The notes beneath the pieces are model-generated. The model did no database searches. It saw only the letters and a list, made by a program, of their open reading frames with translations, and was not told the DNA's origin. 64,000 nucleotides of DNA from Odontesthes bonariensis (Eukaryota; Chordata; Actinopteri; Atheriniformes; Atherinopsidae), in contig NC_134516.1 in assembly GCF_027942865.1 (NCBI RefSeq), positions 25,751,322 to 25,815,321 on the forward strand, read 5' to 3'. Below are positions 10,957-21,261 of this stretch, in pieces (position 1 is the stretch's first letter; each line of letters opens with the position of its first letter). A program made the position numbers and the translations under genes.

Positions 10957-10972
10957 TAGGGCTGTCAAAATT
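10957..10972 (+). mobile_element. second hAT terminus, head-to-head with the first
   Basis: TAGGGCTGTCAAAATTAG repeats the hAT terminus in opposite orientation 12 bp after the previous element ends. Its far end was not found, and 10973-11480 holds no protein I recognise. Confidence 0.55.
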
Positions 10973-11485
10973 AGAAATCATGATCATCTACTGGCTAGCC
11001 ATTACTTCAGCATTCCGTCTGCAGGGTTTGGGGAAAAAACCCAGTCAAGGTCACCATACAAGACTGCCAAAGACAGCACTGGCTGTGGCTTAACTGCAGA
11101 AGAATATTTAAAGAGGATCCAGCCAAGTATTTCAAGCCCAATGCTTGTCTGGCAAGCCTTCAGGTTGGCTACCGTGCACTCAGCAATCTGTGCCCGGAGA
11201 TACGTGGTGGCACAAAGTTTTCCCAATTTAAAGCATGCACTGCGTAGAAGGGGTTGTGTCTGGCTGCCATGTCCAGGTGTAGAGAAATGGCTGTAAAGGA
11301 TGCTGTAGCTGATCGCTATAGTCATTGAGCAGAGGGTGCAACTATTTAACACCTTCATAGCAAATCCTCTCAAGATGCAGAGCTTTGAGAAGCCATGTTT
11401 GAAGCCAAAAGCAGAATGTCCGAGTCAAATATGACAGGCGATGCCTGCTATTTGCCTTGAACCCAGATGGTGTACACAGGCCATT

Positions 11486-11777
11486 CCATCCATCCATCCA
11501 TCCATTATCTTCCGCTGGTCCGGGGATCGGGTCGCGGGGGCAGCAGCTTGAGCAAAGAGACCCAGACGTCCCTGTCCCCGGCCACTTCCTCCAGCTCTTC
11601 TGGGGGGAGCCCGAGGCGTTCCCAGGCCAGCCGAGAGACATAGTCTCTCCAACGTGTCCTGGGTCTTCCCCGGGGCCTCCTCCCAGTGGGACGGGCCCGG
11701 AACACCTCACCGGGGAGGCGTCCAGGAGGCATTCTCACCAGATGCCCGAGCCACCTCATCTGACTCCTCTCGATGCG
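11486..11777 (-). mobile_element. Rex3-type (RTE) LINE 3' fragment
   Basis: On the minus strand the frame reads MRWLGHLVRMPPGRLPGEVF and on through RPRGRPRTRWRDYVSRLAW to PPRPDPRTSG, the C-terminal tail of fish RTE-clade elements. It is followed by a (GATG)n tail at 11486-11506, the 3' signature of Rex3. CCATT flanks both sides (11481-11485 and 11778-11782), a possible short target duplication. Confidence 0.88.
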
Positions 11778-11827
11778 CCATTGTTTCCCTTAGACAATCA
11801 TTCTGAAGCGAGATCATTTGACAAGAT

Positions 11828-11833
11828 TTTATT
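11828..11833 (-). promoter_or_regulatory. polyadenylation signal of the secreted-protein gene
   Basis: AATAAA on the minus strand about 135 bp after the stop codon at 11968. The position fits a 3' UTR. Confidence 0.45.
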
Positions 11834-11967
11834 CAAAGACTAAAAATAATCTTATGCCGTTGGATTCAGCTTTCCAATCTGAAACAGAACCAGATTAGTT
11901 AGAGCATTGAGATAAAGACATTTGCAGGTACCACTCCCAACATACCCTCTGCACATCATGTTCAGCT

Positions 11968-13339
11968 CTAGCGGGCACTTGGGAAGAACTTTTTCTGCTG
12001 CCCAGAACCATGGCTGTCAGTAATATGCTCCTTCAAGTAGTGGACATCCTGAAAGTAGTCTCTGCCCTTCTCATGCTGCTGGCTGAAGGTGCTGTAACTT
12101 CCAGAGGGGTACAAGCCATACAAAAGCCTGTAGTCAAAGTTAGGAGATCCACCCACACCTAAGCGTGGCACCAGTACGGTTGCAGATCCCGGTCCAGACC
12201 CTTGGCGATCATCCGGGTAGCCGAATTCCTCCGTCTGCTGCTGGTAATTCCCGAGTTCAGCTTCCTTGGTGACACTGGAGGTCTCCCCTGACTGGAGGAC
12301 AGGGCCAGGTGGTGACAGAGGGGCTGCAGGGAGAACGTCAGTGAGGCTGAGGGCTTGGGCTGACGCATCCTCAAAGACTGAGGGAGCAATAGCCCACTGG
12401 GTTTCTGTGTGGAGACATTTCATCATTAGTCCTTTTCACAGCAGAAGTTCTGATAGCACAGAGTGTTGACATCAGTCTCCTAGGACGTAAAGTTAAAAGC
12501 CCCCCCTCTACAGAGATTGAGCAAACTGAATGAGAAGCACAGGTGTAATGCTCAGGTTTCTCTTTGGTGCCCCAGTAAGGCCGCTTAAAGTGAAGGGCCT
12601 TTCTTCCAAGCAGAAGGGAGCCATTATTACACACCTGAGCATCATTTTGTGTTTTAATACATAGGTTCTGAATTTTTATTTTTTAATTCAAACTAAACAG
12701 CAGGTTTCGGCTTCATAATAGAGCTCGGCAAGATTTGCTAGTGGCTACATGAAAACACACAGACACCTTTAGGCTTCCAAACATATTTTGGGCCATCTAC
12801 ACTCCAAGCAGAAGATTTACCTTGTGGTCCAGATTGGGCAGCTCCAGGTTGCAGAGCGCCAGCTTCAGATCCTACGTCAACAGGCACATAAGTGACAGTA
12901 GAGTATCCTGTTGCAGGCAGGCCAGAGCTCAAGCTGCTCAATGCTGGACCCGTCTGAACAGCCTGTGGGACACCAGAAGCGTGCACAGCCATTTGCACGG
13001 GCACAACGGAGCCAGAGCTGCTGAGTCTTGGGTCTGCCCTAAGAACAGGTTGACTTAGACCAGAGGCTTGCACAGGTGTCGCCATATAAACGTCACTGGA
13101 AGCAGTGTTGGGCACGGTCACCGGGCGGCCAGCGGCTGCTCCCTGGTAAGAGCCAAAATTACCTGCAGCTCTTGTGTCGCTGCTGCTCTGGCCTGCTGAT
13201 TTTGAACCTGGGTGCATGAGAACAAGTTTAGCAGAAGCGGATTCAAGCAAGCATGTAATGTTTTACCACAACAGATGATAGCACACCTTTAGTGGGAAAA
13301 CCCCATGTAGCAGCAGTCAACAAGGCAAAGAGGGAAACC
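11968..13339 (-). CDS. unrecognised secreted protein, three visible exons
   Basis: Three exons with consistent phases can be read. Exon 13339-13287 is 53 bp, with acceptor TTTCAG and donor GTGTGC, and encodes VSLFALLTAATWGFPTK, a typical signal-peptide core. Exon 13207-12767 (441 bp) follows acceptor CACCCAG and encodes a Ser/Gly/Ala/Val-rich segment ending KYVWKPK. Exon 12404-11968 (437 bp) follows acceptor CACACAG and contains YRLLYGLYPSGSYSTF and ends at a stop. All three introns are phase 1, so the joined frame stays open for about 300 residues. The first exon with the start codon was not found and may lie above 13400, where hAT sequence now sits. I do not recognise the family. The composition and signal peptide suggest an extracellular or egg-coat-like protein, but that is inference. 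Confidence 0.65.
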
Positions 13340-13400
13340 CTGAAATTATGTACAGCAAAGAGTAAGAATGCAATATTAACCAATATTCAGTGTATTCAAG

Positions 13401-13695
13401 ATGGCTGAAGCCCCGGTTCATGTCCCCGTTCTAAACGTATTATACGTTACGAACAGCTCTCGTTTTTTGATATTCAGAGTTTTGGATTATTCTCTCATGG
13501 AGCAACCATCGAGGAAGCGTTCTAAAGTGTGGGAATATTTCGACCCAAACAGTTCCTTCAGCACATCAGCCTCCTCTGTTCCCTGTGACAGAGTATTTTC
13601 CAAAGCTGGAGAAATTGACTAAAAAAAAAAAAGAAACCGTTTGAGTCCTTCTACTGTGCAAAAATTACTTTTCTTTAATAAAAACACCTGAAGTA
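13401..13695 (+). mobile_element. hAT internal-deletion remnant
   Basis: A frame reads RKRSKVWEYFDP, like a BED finger start, and runs within a few dozen codons into VPCDRVFSKAGEI and then, past a stop, RNRLSPSTVQKLLFFNKN, the conserved hAT C-terminus. The central catalytic region is missing, so this is a deletion derivative. It lies just upstream of the secreted-protein gene. Confidence 0.7.
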
Positions 13696-13787
13696 ACACA
13701 AGCACCCTCTTTATTACACCAAGCACACTCCCAAAGAAAATATGAATGACAAACCAAAAATTTTCCCATTGTTTTTAAATTATTATT

Positions 13788-14526
13788 CCATCCATCCATC
13801 CATCCATCATCTTCCGCTGGTCCGGGGGTCGGGTCGCGGGGGCAGCAGCTTAAGCAGAGAAACCCAGACGTCCCTGTCCCCGGCCACTTCCTCCAGCTCT
13901 TCTGGGGGAACCCCGAGGCGTTCCCCTGCCAGAGATCCAACGTGTCCGGGGTCTTCCCCGGGGTCTCCTCCCAGTGGGACGTGTCTCACCAGGCGTCCAG
14001 GAGGCATCCTAACCAGATGCCCGAGCCACCTCATCTGACTCCTCTGGATGCAGAGGAGCAGCGGTTCTACTCTGAGCCCCTCCCGGATGACCGAGCTTCT
14101 CACCCTATCCACCTACTGTCCTGGTGGTGAATCGCCACGCAGCACACGCAACCGCCGGCAAAGCAAAATGAAGCATAAACGTCTCGAGCCATTAACATAC
14201 GCGCAAGACGCAAGCGCAAGGGCAGTTAAAAGAAGTATAACTCAGCCTTTAAGGGAGAGCCCAGACACCCTGCGGAGGAAACTCATTTCGGCCGCTTGTA
14301 TTGGCGATCTCGTTCTCTCGGTCACTACCCACAGCTCGTGACCATAGGTGAGGATAGGAACATAGATTGACCGGTAAATCGAGAGCTTCTCCTTCTGGCT
14401 CAGCTGATGGCGCACCGATCCGCCTGTCAACCTCCCGCTGCATTCGTCCCTCACTCGTGAACAAGGTCCCGAGATACTTGAACTCCTCCACTTGGGGAAG
14501 GATCTCATTCCCGACCCGGAGAGGGC
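13788..14526 (-). mobile_element. Rex3-type LINE, 5'-truncated, with 11-bp target duplication
   Basis: Minus-strand protein traces run from EEFKYLGTLFTSEGRMQREV and LSIYRSIYVPILTYGHELW through MRWLGHLVRMPPGRL to PPRPDPRTSG, followed by a (GATG)n tail at 13788-13809. AAATTATTATT occurs on both sides (13777-13787 and 14527-14537), a clear target-site duplication. Around 14117-14240 about 120 bp of unrelated sequence interrupts the frame between SLKG and DRVRSS. Relative to the copy at 11486 it also lacks several codons in the Arg/Pro-rich segment. Confidence 0.88.
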
Positions 14527-14539
14527 AAATTATTATTTC

Positions 14540-15570
14540 ATGGGTAAATTAATCAATCTTTAATGAGGTACTACAAACCCATATGTACAACACGCATACA
14601 TAAGTGTTATTATCGTGTTATTATATGCATCACATTCGCAGGGCTTCATAAGGTGCAACAATCGCTACGCCAGTAGATGTCACCCAAGGGAATTGAATGA
14701 AGCTTCGGGTAGTGAACCACTTTATGACACAATTCAAAATGATTCAATGCTTCAAAAAGCCTCGTTTTGCCATCACTAATATTAACTAATGTTTCCAATC
14801 AATCAAACAAAAACTGTAAAAGGCAGCTTGTGCTTATACCTCAGGAAGAACCCAGCAGCTGTCATGGTGAAAACAAGCTATGAGAGGAAACAGCAAGGGT
14901 GAAGGTTTATAAATAATGCCACAGACCAGCCCAGATCAATCAAAGCTTAACGTGCTAACAACAGACAGCTGCTTGTGAGGGACTATCAGGACAGGTGGAC
15001 GCTGGAGGCTCATCTGGTTGCTCTGGTATCAGCCTCATTGTCTCCTCTGGCCTCCACCCTCCTGTCTGTGCTAAAGGCACTTAGTCACTGCCAAATATTT
15101 TACTGTCGTAAAATAGCTCTACCCAAATTGTCGTAATTCTCAGATTTTCTATTTCAGTTAAACGTAGAAGCTGGAAATAACAGCCTAGATGTTGAGTTTT
15201 CACACCGACCCACTCACATATTTAACAAGTTAACTGAGGCCTGTAGAGTCTGAGATGTAGCTCTTATTGGTCCTTTAAAGGAGACATGTTTTGCCCTTTT
15301 TGGTACAATTTCTTACTGAAATGTATGAGACAGGTCAGGAGCTCCTGGTCTTATTGGCCAAGTTTTTCCCCCAAAAGTGTATTTTATTTTCTAAACATGT
15401 TGCTTTTCTAACTTTAACCCAGTACTTTTAATGTTTTACACCTTTCGAATAAGTAGTTTTGGAAAAAAAGGTGAAAAACGAATGAAGGAAACAACGGTCT
15501 CACAGCAGTTCAAAGACTGGTGTCAAACACAAGTCCCGAGTTTAGGAGATGGTTGCCTATCCTCTGCATC
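14540..15570. other. interval without recognised gene
   Basis: Mostly unique sequence. A MITE-like start, TTAAAGGAGACATGTTTTG, lies at about 15276, with no matching end found. Confidence 0.35.
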
Positions 15571-15574
15571 CTTT

Positions 15575-15950
15575 TTAATCTCCTGACTTGGTCAGTGTTA
15601 CTTGTTGATAATCCAGCGGTGCAGGATGATGTTTCCTGTTAGTTTTGGCAGAACTGGTGCTCAGCTGCTGGCACAGAGGAATAACTGGCCCAGCAAAGAG
15701 CCTCCAACAAATAACCAACCGGATGATCCAGAACTTCCTGCAGCTAAACAAAGAGAAAACAGAGGTCATTGTCAGCTGTTAAAAATCTGAGCTCAGCTTC
15801 AGGCTGTGATGTTAAAAACCACAAACCAAGCAGGAATCTGGGTGTTATTATGGACTCAGAGCTGAACTTCAGCAGCCAGATCAGGTCAGTTAGGAAGTCA
15901 GCCGACTATCACCTGGAGAATATTTCCAGGATTAAAGGACTTCCTTCCCT
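15575..15950 (+). mobile_element. L2-type LINE fragment
   Basis: A frame at 15769-16026 includes NLGVIMDSELNFSSQIRSV and YHLENISRIKGL, equivalent to the segment LEVILDSDLNFNSHIKSV of the LINE at 7178-8400. It is a short diverged piece at the outer edge of the left inverted-repeat arm. Confidence 0.7.
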
Positions 15951-17004
15951 GGTTACCTGTCAGATTTTATTACTCATTTTAAAAGCTTTGAATAGTTGGA
16001 CGGTTGCCTCTGTCTATGATCTGTGAACTCCTTACTCCCCTGATTGCTGCTCACACGGCCCACTGTTTAATATAACTGACCTGTTCATTAGATGGAAATG
16101 AATCCCTGCATACTCCTAAAAATCACTTTATTTTGAGGCTTTTTCTTCAAACTAAAACCCCACTTTCATAATTACTCGGGACTCTTTGTAAAATGCAAAT
16201 AAAACCAGAAAGATATGATCTTAGAACTATTAAAAAGTTCTATCTAATTAGAAATAGTGCCAGTTCGGTGCCATCTGTTGGTTTCCTTAGCGAGGAAATA
16301 GTTTTTAAATTGCTCTGTATGAATGAATTGGATTCATTCTGAATTGAATGAATTGGATTATAATTACAATGAATTGAACTCCAATTGGCCTGAATTGGAC
16401 TTTATTACTGAAGTGCGCTGAGATGACATTTGTTGTAATTGTAATAGTTTATTTTGGCAACATTTTAAACAAACTGACATTATTCTGTCTTGGAAAACAC
16501 TGCTGGTGGAAAACATGATACTGGCTGCTGAAAAACTGGCAGAAGTGGACCTTCCAACGTGACAGTGACAGGAAGTAATCAGCTGAAGTCGTCCAGAGAT
16601 TAACAGAGAACACAAATCAACATTCTGGAATCCGGACTTCAGTTCCATCCAGAATCTGTGGTTGGAACCACAGACCGGAAGAGACAGAACAGAAGCCTTC
16701 ACAAAGTTGTGATGTCATCACTGTAGTGACATCACAATCGATGTCATCTCTGATCTTGTTTGACATCACAAAGTTTATACAGGCCAGACATTTTCACTGC
16801 TTTTTCACAGTTGGTCAGGAGTTTATCTGAAGAAACCCGTCCAGTTTTTGAAGCAGATTTGAAAGTCACAGCAAACGGTTTTCACATCGCCTAAAAAACA
16901 CTTAATTACTATCTTAAATAGTCATTTTAACAAGCACTTACAAACAATGCTTACTTGCTATCTTAAAAAAATGTGATTTTAATTACTCATAAACAACAAC
17001 CAAA

Positions 17005-17700
17005 ATGAGTCAAAGCAAGAAATCATCTCCTCCACTTCAGTGGTGTGACATGGCAGACGACGATTTGCCCGAGGTTTTCTACACGTGTCCCATTACTTTT
17101 GGCAGTAAGGAAAGTTATGAGGAACCCAGCAACTGTTGGAAAAAGAACAATCCCAGGTCTCTGCTGCAGCTGGGACTCCTCACTCAGAGGATGTCCAGCT
17201 CCTGCAGGATCATCTCCAGGCCTCCGTAGTTCCTCGAGTCAAGTGGAAGTTTCCAGTTTCACAAACCGAGGGGATTCCCTCTAACGCCTCTGCTGCCAAC
17301 CGAGATTATGGATCAGAGAAATGACAGAACTCTTACCAACAGAAGAATGACAGGATCAGCTATTTATAGCATGGGATGGATGTTCTCAGGACAAAGCTGC
17401 TGAAGAAACATTTCTTTCTGACAGGAGAAAAAGACAGAAGAGTGGCAGCAGAGAGCGGCTGCTCCATGACTGAGGAAAAACTAAAGAAGGTGCAAAACTG
17501 TTTGACGTGTGAGCGTCATCTCCGTCAAAAGTGTGAGCAGGAGCTCAAGCAGTGCAACCGAGTCACTGCAGGATTGTGTGAAACTCTGAAACCAGCACCA
17601 GCAGCAGCAGAAACTGAATATCAGAGTAGAGCTCAGGAGGAGCAGCTTCTGCTTCTGCTTCTTCCATCATTACTTAGAGAGATGACACTGGAATGACACT
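17005..17700 (+). CDS. unrecognised coiled-coil gene, copy A (left, disrupted)
   Basis: The reading starts MSQSKKSSPPLQWCDMADDD and continues DLPEVFYTCPITFGSKESYEEPSNC. After a frame change near 17140 the homologous frame reads EKEQSQVSAAAGTPHSEDVQ, then ends at 17324. From 17376 a further segment begins MDVLRTKLLKKHFFLTGEKD and passes into a Lys/Glu-rich, cysteine-containing helix (NCLTCERHLRQKCEQELKQC). At about 17615 the helix is cut short and joined directly to what is 3' flank in the other copies, so this copy lacks the last 80 or so residues. I do not recognise the family. Copies exist at 60360-61595 (-), 58049-59100 (-), 23480-23763 (+) and, as a 5' stub only, 27820-27880 (+). Introns could explain part of the frame change. 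Confidence 0.5.
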
Positions 17701-17734
17701 GACATGCTTTGGTATTCAGAGCTTTTATCGTTTC

Positions 17735-18180
17735 TTTAAAGGGACACTATGTAATAAATTAAGTCATTTATTAGCTCAAATCAACATATTCATTCACAAG
17801 TTAGTCCTCATTGGTGTAAAATGATCTCTGTCAAAAATCTCACTTATCCTCCTGAGTGAAGAATAACTTTTCTGTATCTACATAGAGCAGGTAAGCTCTA
17901 TGGAGGCTGCCATGTCCTTCCGGTCTATGAAAAACGACGAAGTGCCGAGAGGGACATAAAGCACTTCAAATTGTGATTTCCCCGCCAGGCCTGCAAGCGG
18001 AAATGACGTCATTGTGACTGTTTTCAGTCTGGATTTAAACATTGTCACATTGTCCAGGCCCCTGCTGGACCCATGGAGGCTGACTATGTAAACCGAACAT
18101 TTTTCCATATCCTAAATGTACAGGTACACTTGGGGATAATTGTCCATAGACTCTGAACTGGATTTCTCATTTTGAAAAAT
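17735..18180. mobile_element. possible MITE fragment
   Basis: It begins TTTAAAGGGACACTATGTAA, a motif style seen at fish MITE ends, at the point where the left arm departs from the right arm. The far end is not identifiable. Confidence 0.3.
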
Positions 18181-18261
18181 ACCACATCAACCCCTTTGAG
18201 TAATGCTGAGCAATTTTACATTTATGCCCTGTGAAACCTCGTCATTGACTCCTATCCTCCG

Positions 18262-18852
18262 TGCATACAGATGATCTGTGATGGAGGTGATTTCATTTCC
18301 AACATTGAGGCTAAATGGCCGGGATCAGTTCATGATTCTAGGATGTTCCGAGCATCCTCACTGGCACAGAGGTTTGCACAAGGCGCAAGAATTTTACTAA
18401 CCCGAAGGAGTGTACTTTTGAAGTAAGGTGTAGCATAGGCAGAATTTTGGTAATGTAATGAGAGGTCAGGTGTAGAGGTCATCTTAAGGAATTTAAAGTG
18501 CTCGTCATACTTTATTATAGATAGCCATATACGGTACATATTGCATCAAATTGCCTAAAGTCTTAACACATGTATATCCATGCAACATTTCTCTTATTCT
18601 GCAGGAGAGTTCAATGGTGTCCTGCTTGGGGACAGAGTCTATGCATGCTGGCCGTACCTCCTCACGCTATATCCTGATCCAGGAACAAGGGCATGCACAT
18701 GCACATGCACATGCACATGCACATGCACATGCACATGCACATGCACATGCACATGCACATGCACATGCACATGCACATGCACATGCACATGCTAAAACAA
18801 GGGCACGGATAGAAATGACCTTTGGCCAAATTAAATACAGGTTCATTGCTTA
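18262..18852 (+). mobile_element. Harbinger transposase with in-frame hexamer expansion
   Basis: The first segment (18262-18385) reads MICDGGDFISNIEAKWPGSV and HDSRMFRASSLAQRF, the DDE_4 region of HARBI1-type transposases (DSR motif). After an apparent intron ending at the AG before 18604, the frame reads GEFNGVLLGDRVYACWPYLL and LYPDPG, then a (GCACAT)n tract, then KTRARIEMTFGQIKYRFIA and a stop. The last part holds the family's third acidic motif (RIEMTFG). The tract sits exactly where the family normally has a short variable loop. No N-terminal HTH was found, so this copy is incomplete. Confidence 0.82.
18691..18792 (+). repeat. (GCACAT)17 hexanucleotide microsatellite
   Basis: Seventeen almost perfect hexamers. 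The tract is a multiple of three and lies in the transposase frame, where it encodes alternating His and Ala. It stays open in a second frame as alternating Cys and Thr. Confidence 0.95.
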
Positions 18853-19429
18853 AAGTTCTCAGGCACCATGGCTGACTTCTGACAGAGCCATCTTAAATTA
18901 ATAGTGTACTCCATATTTTATACATTTTGTCTTGTGGACAACTTTTCAGGCTCAAGTCTTTTCTTCGTTGAGTCCCTGCAGGTTCTAGTGCCTGAAAGGA
19001 CTCAGTTTCTCCTGACACAATGAGGGACCTATACAGGGACACATATTTCCTTTGATCCTTATTGTTGTGACCTTTGAGTTAGAACTTCTTTTCATAATTT
19101 AGCATCGACACAGAAGCAGTTTAAGTCAGAGCAAGTGTAAGAAGGCTAAATGGACAGAGATGATTTATAACTTTCCACACGTTTAGGTCATGGCTGTGAA
19201 TATAAATGTAAAAAACACATTTCTAACACGTTGCATGAACCGTACAATAATGACAAGTTTGAGTTCAAGTTGTGTTGAATTGTTTAATTATTATTACATG
19301 TTTCTCAAGCTGTGGAGAGAAAACTCGATTTAAATACAGTTCACAACACGAAATTCTCCTTTATCTGAATTTATACTAACATCCCTCTCCAGTTTCATAA
19401 TCTCTAGCTTGATCTATTTTCTTTTCAGT

Positions 19430-20065
19430 TTCTTGTATTCCATATCTAGTTTGGTGCTCTCTTTATTGGACAAACACATTTCTTCAAAGGCTACTTACCA
19501 CTCTGAAATATTTTCCTGTACTTTACCATCACCTGCTGCCAGGTACGCTTTTGGCTGTTAATATTGCTCCTGTTGAGATGTAACAGTGAAATGTTAATAT
19601 CTGGGTCACACACTCACGATAATATAGTCACAAAGTATGATGATGCATGTCGATTATTGGGTTATTAATAAAGTGAGCAGGGCCAGTATATTTGTGCTGC
19701 ACATCTCATACAGAGACAATTCAGCATGCTTTATGTAAACACATTATAACACAAAGAGGAGAGCATAAATACATGAGGACAGTAAAATAAATGTCTAACA
19801 ATTGACAATGGTATGAAACTTTCATAACTTACGTGCCTAGTCTGTCTGCAGTTGTTAGTCATGCCGTTTTCTTCGCTTTATTGATCGCAGCTGTATTACC
19901 ATTTCTGGTGATGACACTTTTAAAATCCTCATACAGCTCCATAAGCATTATTTGTTCAGCTGCCGAAAAAATAACAGCGCTTGTCTTGCTCTTCTTTTCA
20001 CACAGATCTCCGTTTTTCCACCATCCACTCGTCAGGGCTTCTTACGTTCCTCGTGCACTCGCACT
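19430..20065 (-). mobile_element. Myb-like protein gene of the Harbinger element
   Basis: On the minus strand from about 20060 the frame reads FSAAEQIMLMELYEDFKSVI and ITRNGNTAAI followed by WLTTADRL, the SANT/Myb-like DNA-binding protein that Harbinger elements encode beside the transposase. Further segments read KRTWQQVMVKYRKIF (about 19550-19505) and CLSNKESTKLDMEYKKLKRK (about 19490-19430), equivalent to later exons of that protein. It is divergently placed from the transposase, as in other Harbinger elements. Confidence 0.7.
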
Positions 20066-20494
20066 TAGCTAGGCTATGTAAGCCTCGCTTGGATTAGCCT
20101 CACCGAGATGCGGCTAAAGTATCTTCGTGGAACGACTTGAGGCTTAATTGGGAGATGGCGTTAGTTCAAGCGGCGCTTTCCGGCTATAGCCTGGCTTTCT
20201 TTAGCTACTTTCGAGGAATACCCCCCTGGAAAGAAGCACAAGTTCCTTGGACCGTTTGATTAAACAAAACAAAGGCCAGACGTGTCGTTGATCACATGAA
20301 CTTCTGCACAGATTGATCTCTGAAGAGACAGCTCCTTCCTCTGACCCATTTCGAAGACTGACCATTTCTAACAAACAAAAAACAAAATTTTTCTTGATCG
20401 CCATAACACAGGTCTGTCTCAGGAGTTGAAGTCCTTCATGAGGATGATGATTTGTAAGCATTCAATGTTAAGGGTGAACACACACGTGTATGTG

Positions 20495-20576
20495 GTTGTC
20501 ATGGCCGAGAGGTTAAGGTGATGGATTTGAAATCCATTGGGGTCTCCCAGCGTAGGTTTGAATCCTGCCAACAACG
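20495..20576 (+). tRNA. tRNA-Ser(TGA)
   Basis: 82 nt with the long variable arm typical of tRNA-Ser and anticodon loop TTTGAAA. Acceptor positions 6 and 7 are mismatched (C-A and A-C), so it may be a pseudogene. Confidence 0.75.
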
Positions 20577-20878
20577 ATAACTTTACTGACTCAGGGTTGC
20601 TAAAAGTTAACCTGGAAAGAAGCACAAGTTCCTTGGACCATTTGATTGAACAAAACAAAGGCCAGACATGTCGTTGATCACATGTACTTCTGCACATATT
20701 GATCTCTGAAGAGACAGCTCCTTCCTCTGACCCATTTCGAAGACTGACCATTTCTAACAAACAAAAAATAAGCTTTTTCTTGATCGCCATATCTTAGGTC
20801 TGTCTTAGGAGTTGAAGTACTTCATGAAAATGATGATTTGTAACCGTTGCATGTCAAAGGTGAACAAGCATGCATGTT

Positions 20879-20960
20879 GTTGTTGTGGCCGAGAGGTTAA
20901 GGCGATGGATGAGAAATCTATTGGAGTCTCCCCGCGCAGGTTTGAGTCCTGCCGACAACA
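20879..20960 (+). pseudogene. tRNA-Ser(AGA)-like, U33 changed
   Basis: 82 nt with the long variable arm. The anticodon loop reads TGAGAAA, so the invariant T33 is G. The discriminator is A, where the other copies have G. Probably not functional. Confidence 0.75.
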
Positions 20961-21261
20961 ATGACATTATTGACCCAGGGTTGCGAAAAGTTAACCAGGA
21001 AAGAAGCACAAGTTCCTTAGACCATTTGATGAAATAAAACAAAGGCCAGGCGTGTCGTTGATCGTATGAATTATTGCACAGATTGATCTCTGAAGACACA
21101 ACTCCTTCCTCTGGCCCATATTGAAGACTGACAATTTCTAACAAACAAAAAATAGCTTTTTCTTGATCACCATAACTTAGGTCTGTCTTAGGAGTTGAAG
21201 TACTTCATGAAAATGATGATTTGTAACCGTTGCATGTCAAAGGTGAACAAGCGTGTATGTC

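Noticed and set aside
11002-11373. Frames on both strands at 10949-11373 as a possible transposase
   Set aside because: I could not match any conserved hAT or other motif, so no call was made.
12266-12469. Plus-strand frames over the secreted-protein gene
   Set aside because: The minus strand has consistent exon boundaries and a signal peptide.
16364-16702. Minus-strand 112-residue frame also found at 61901-62239
   Set aside because: It is present in both arms only because the DNA is duplicated, and it shows no features. Kept as inverted-repeat sequence.
19833-20072. Plus-strand hydrophobic 79-residue frame resembling a membrane protein
   Set aside because: The minus strand reads a clear Myb/SANT-like Harbinger domain, so the plus frame is its shadow.
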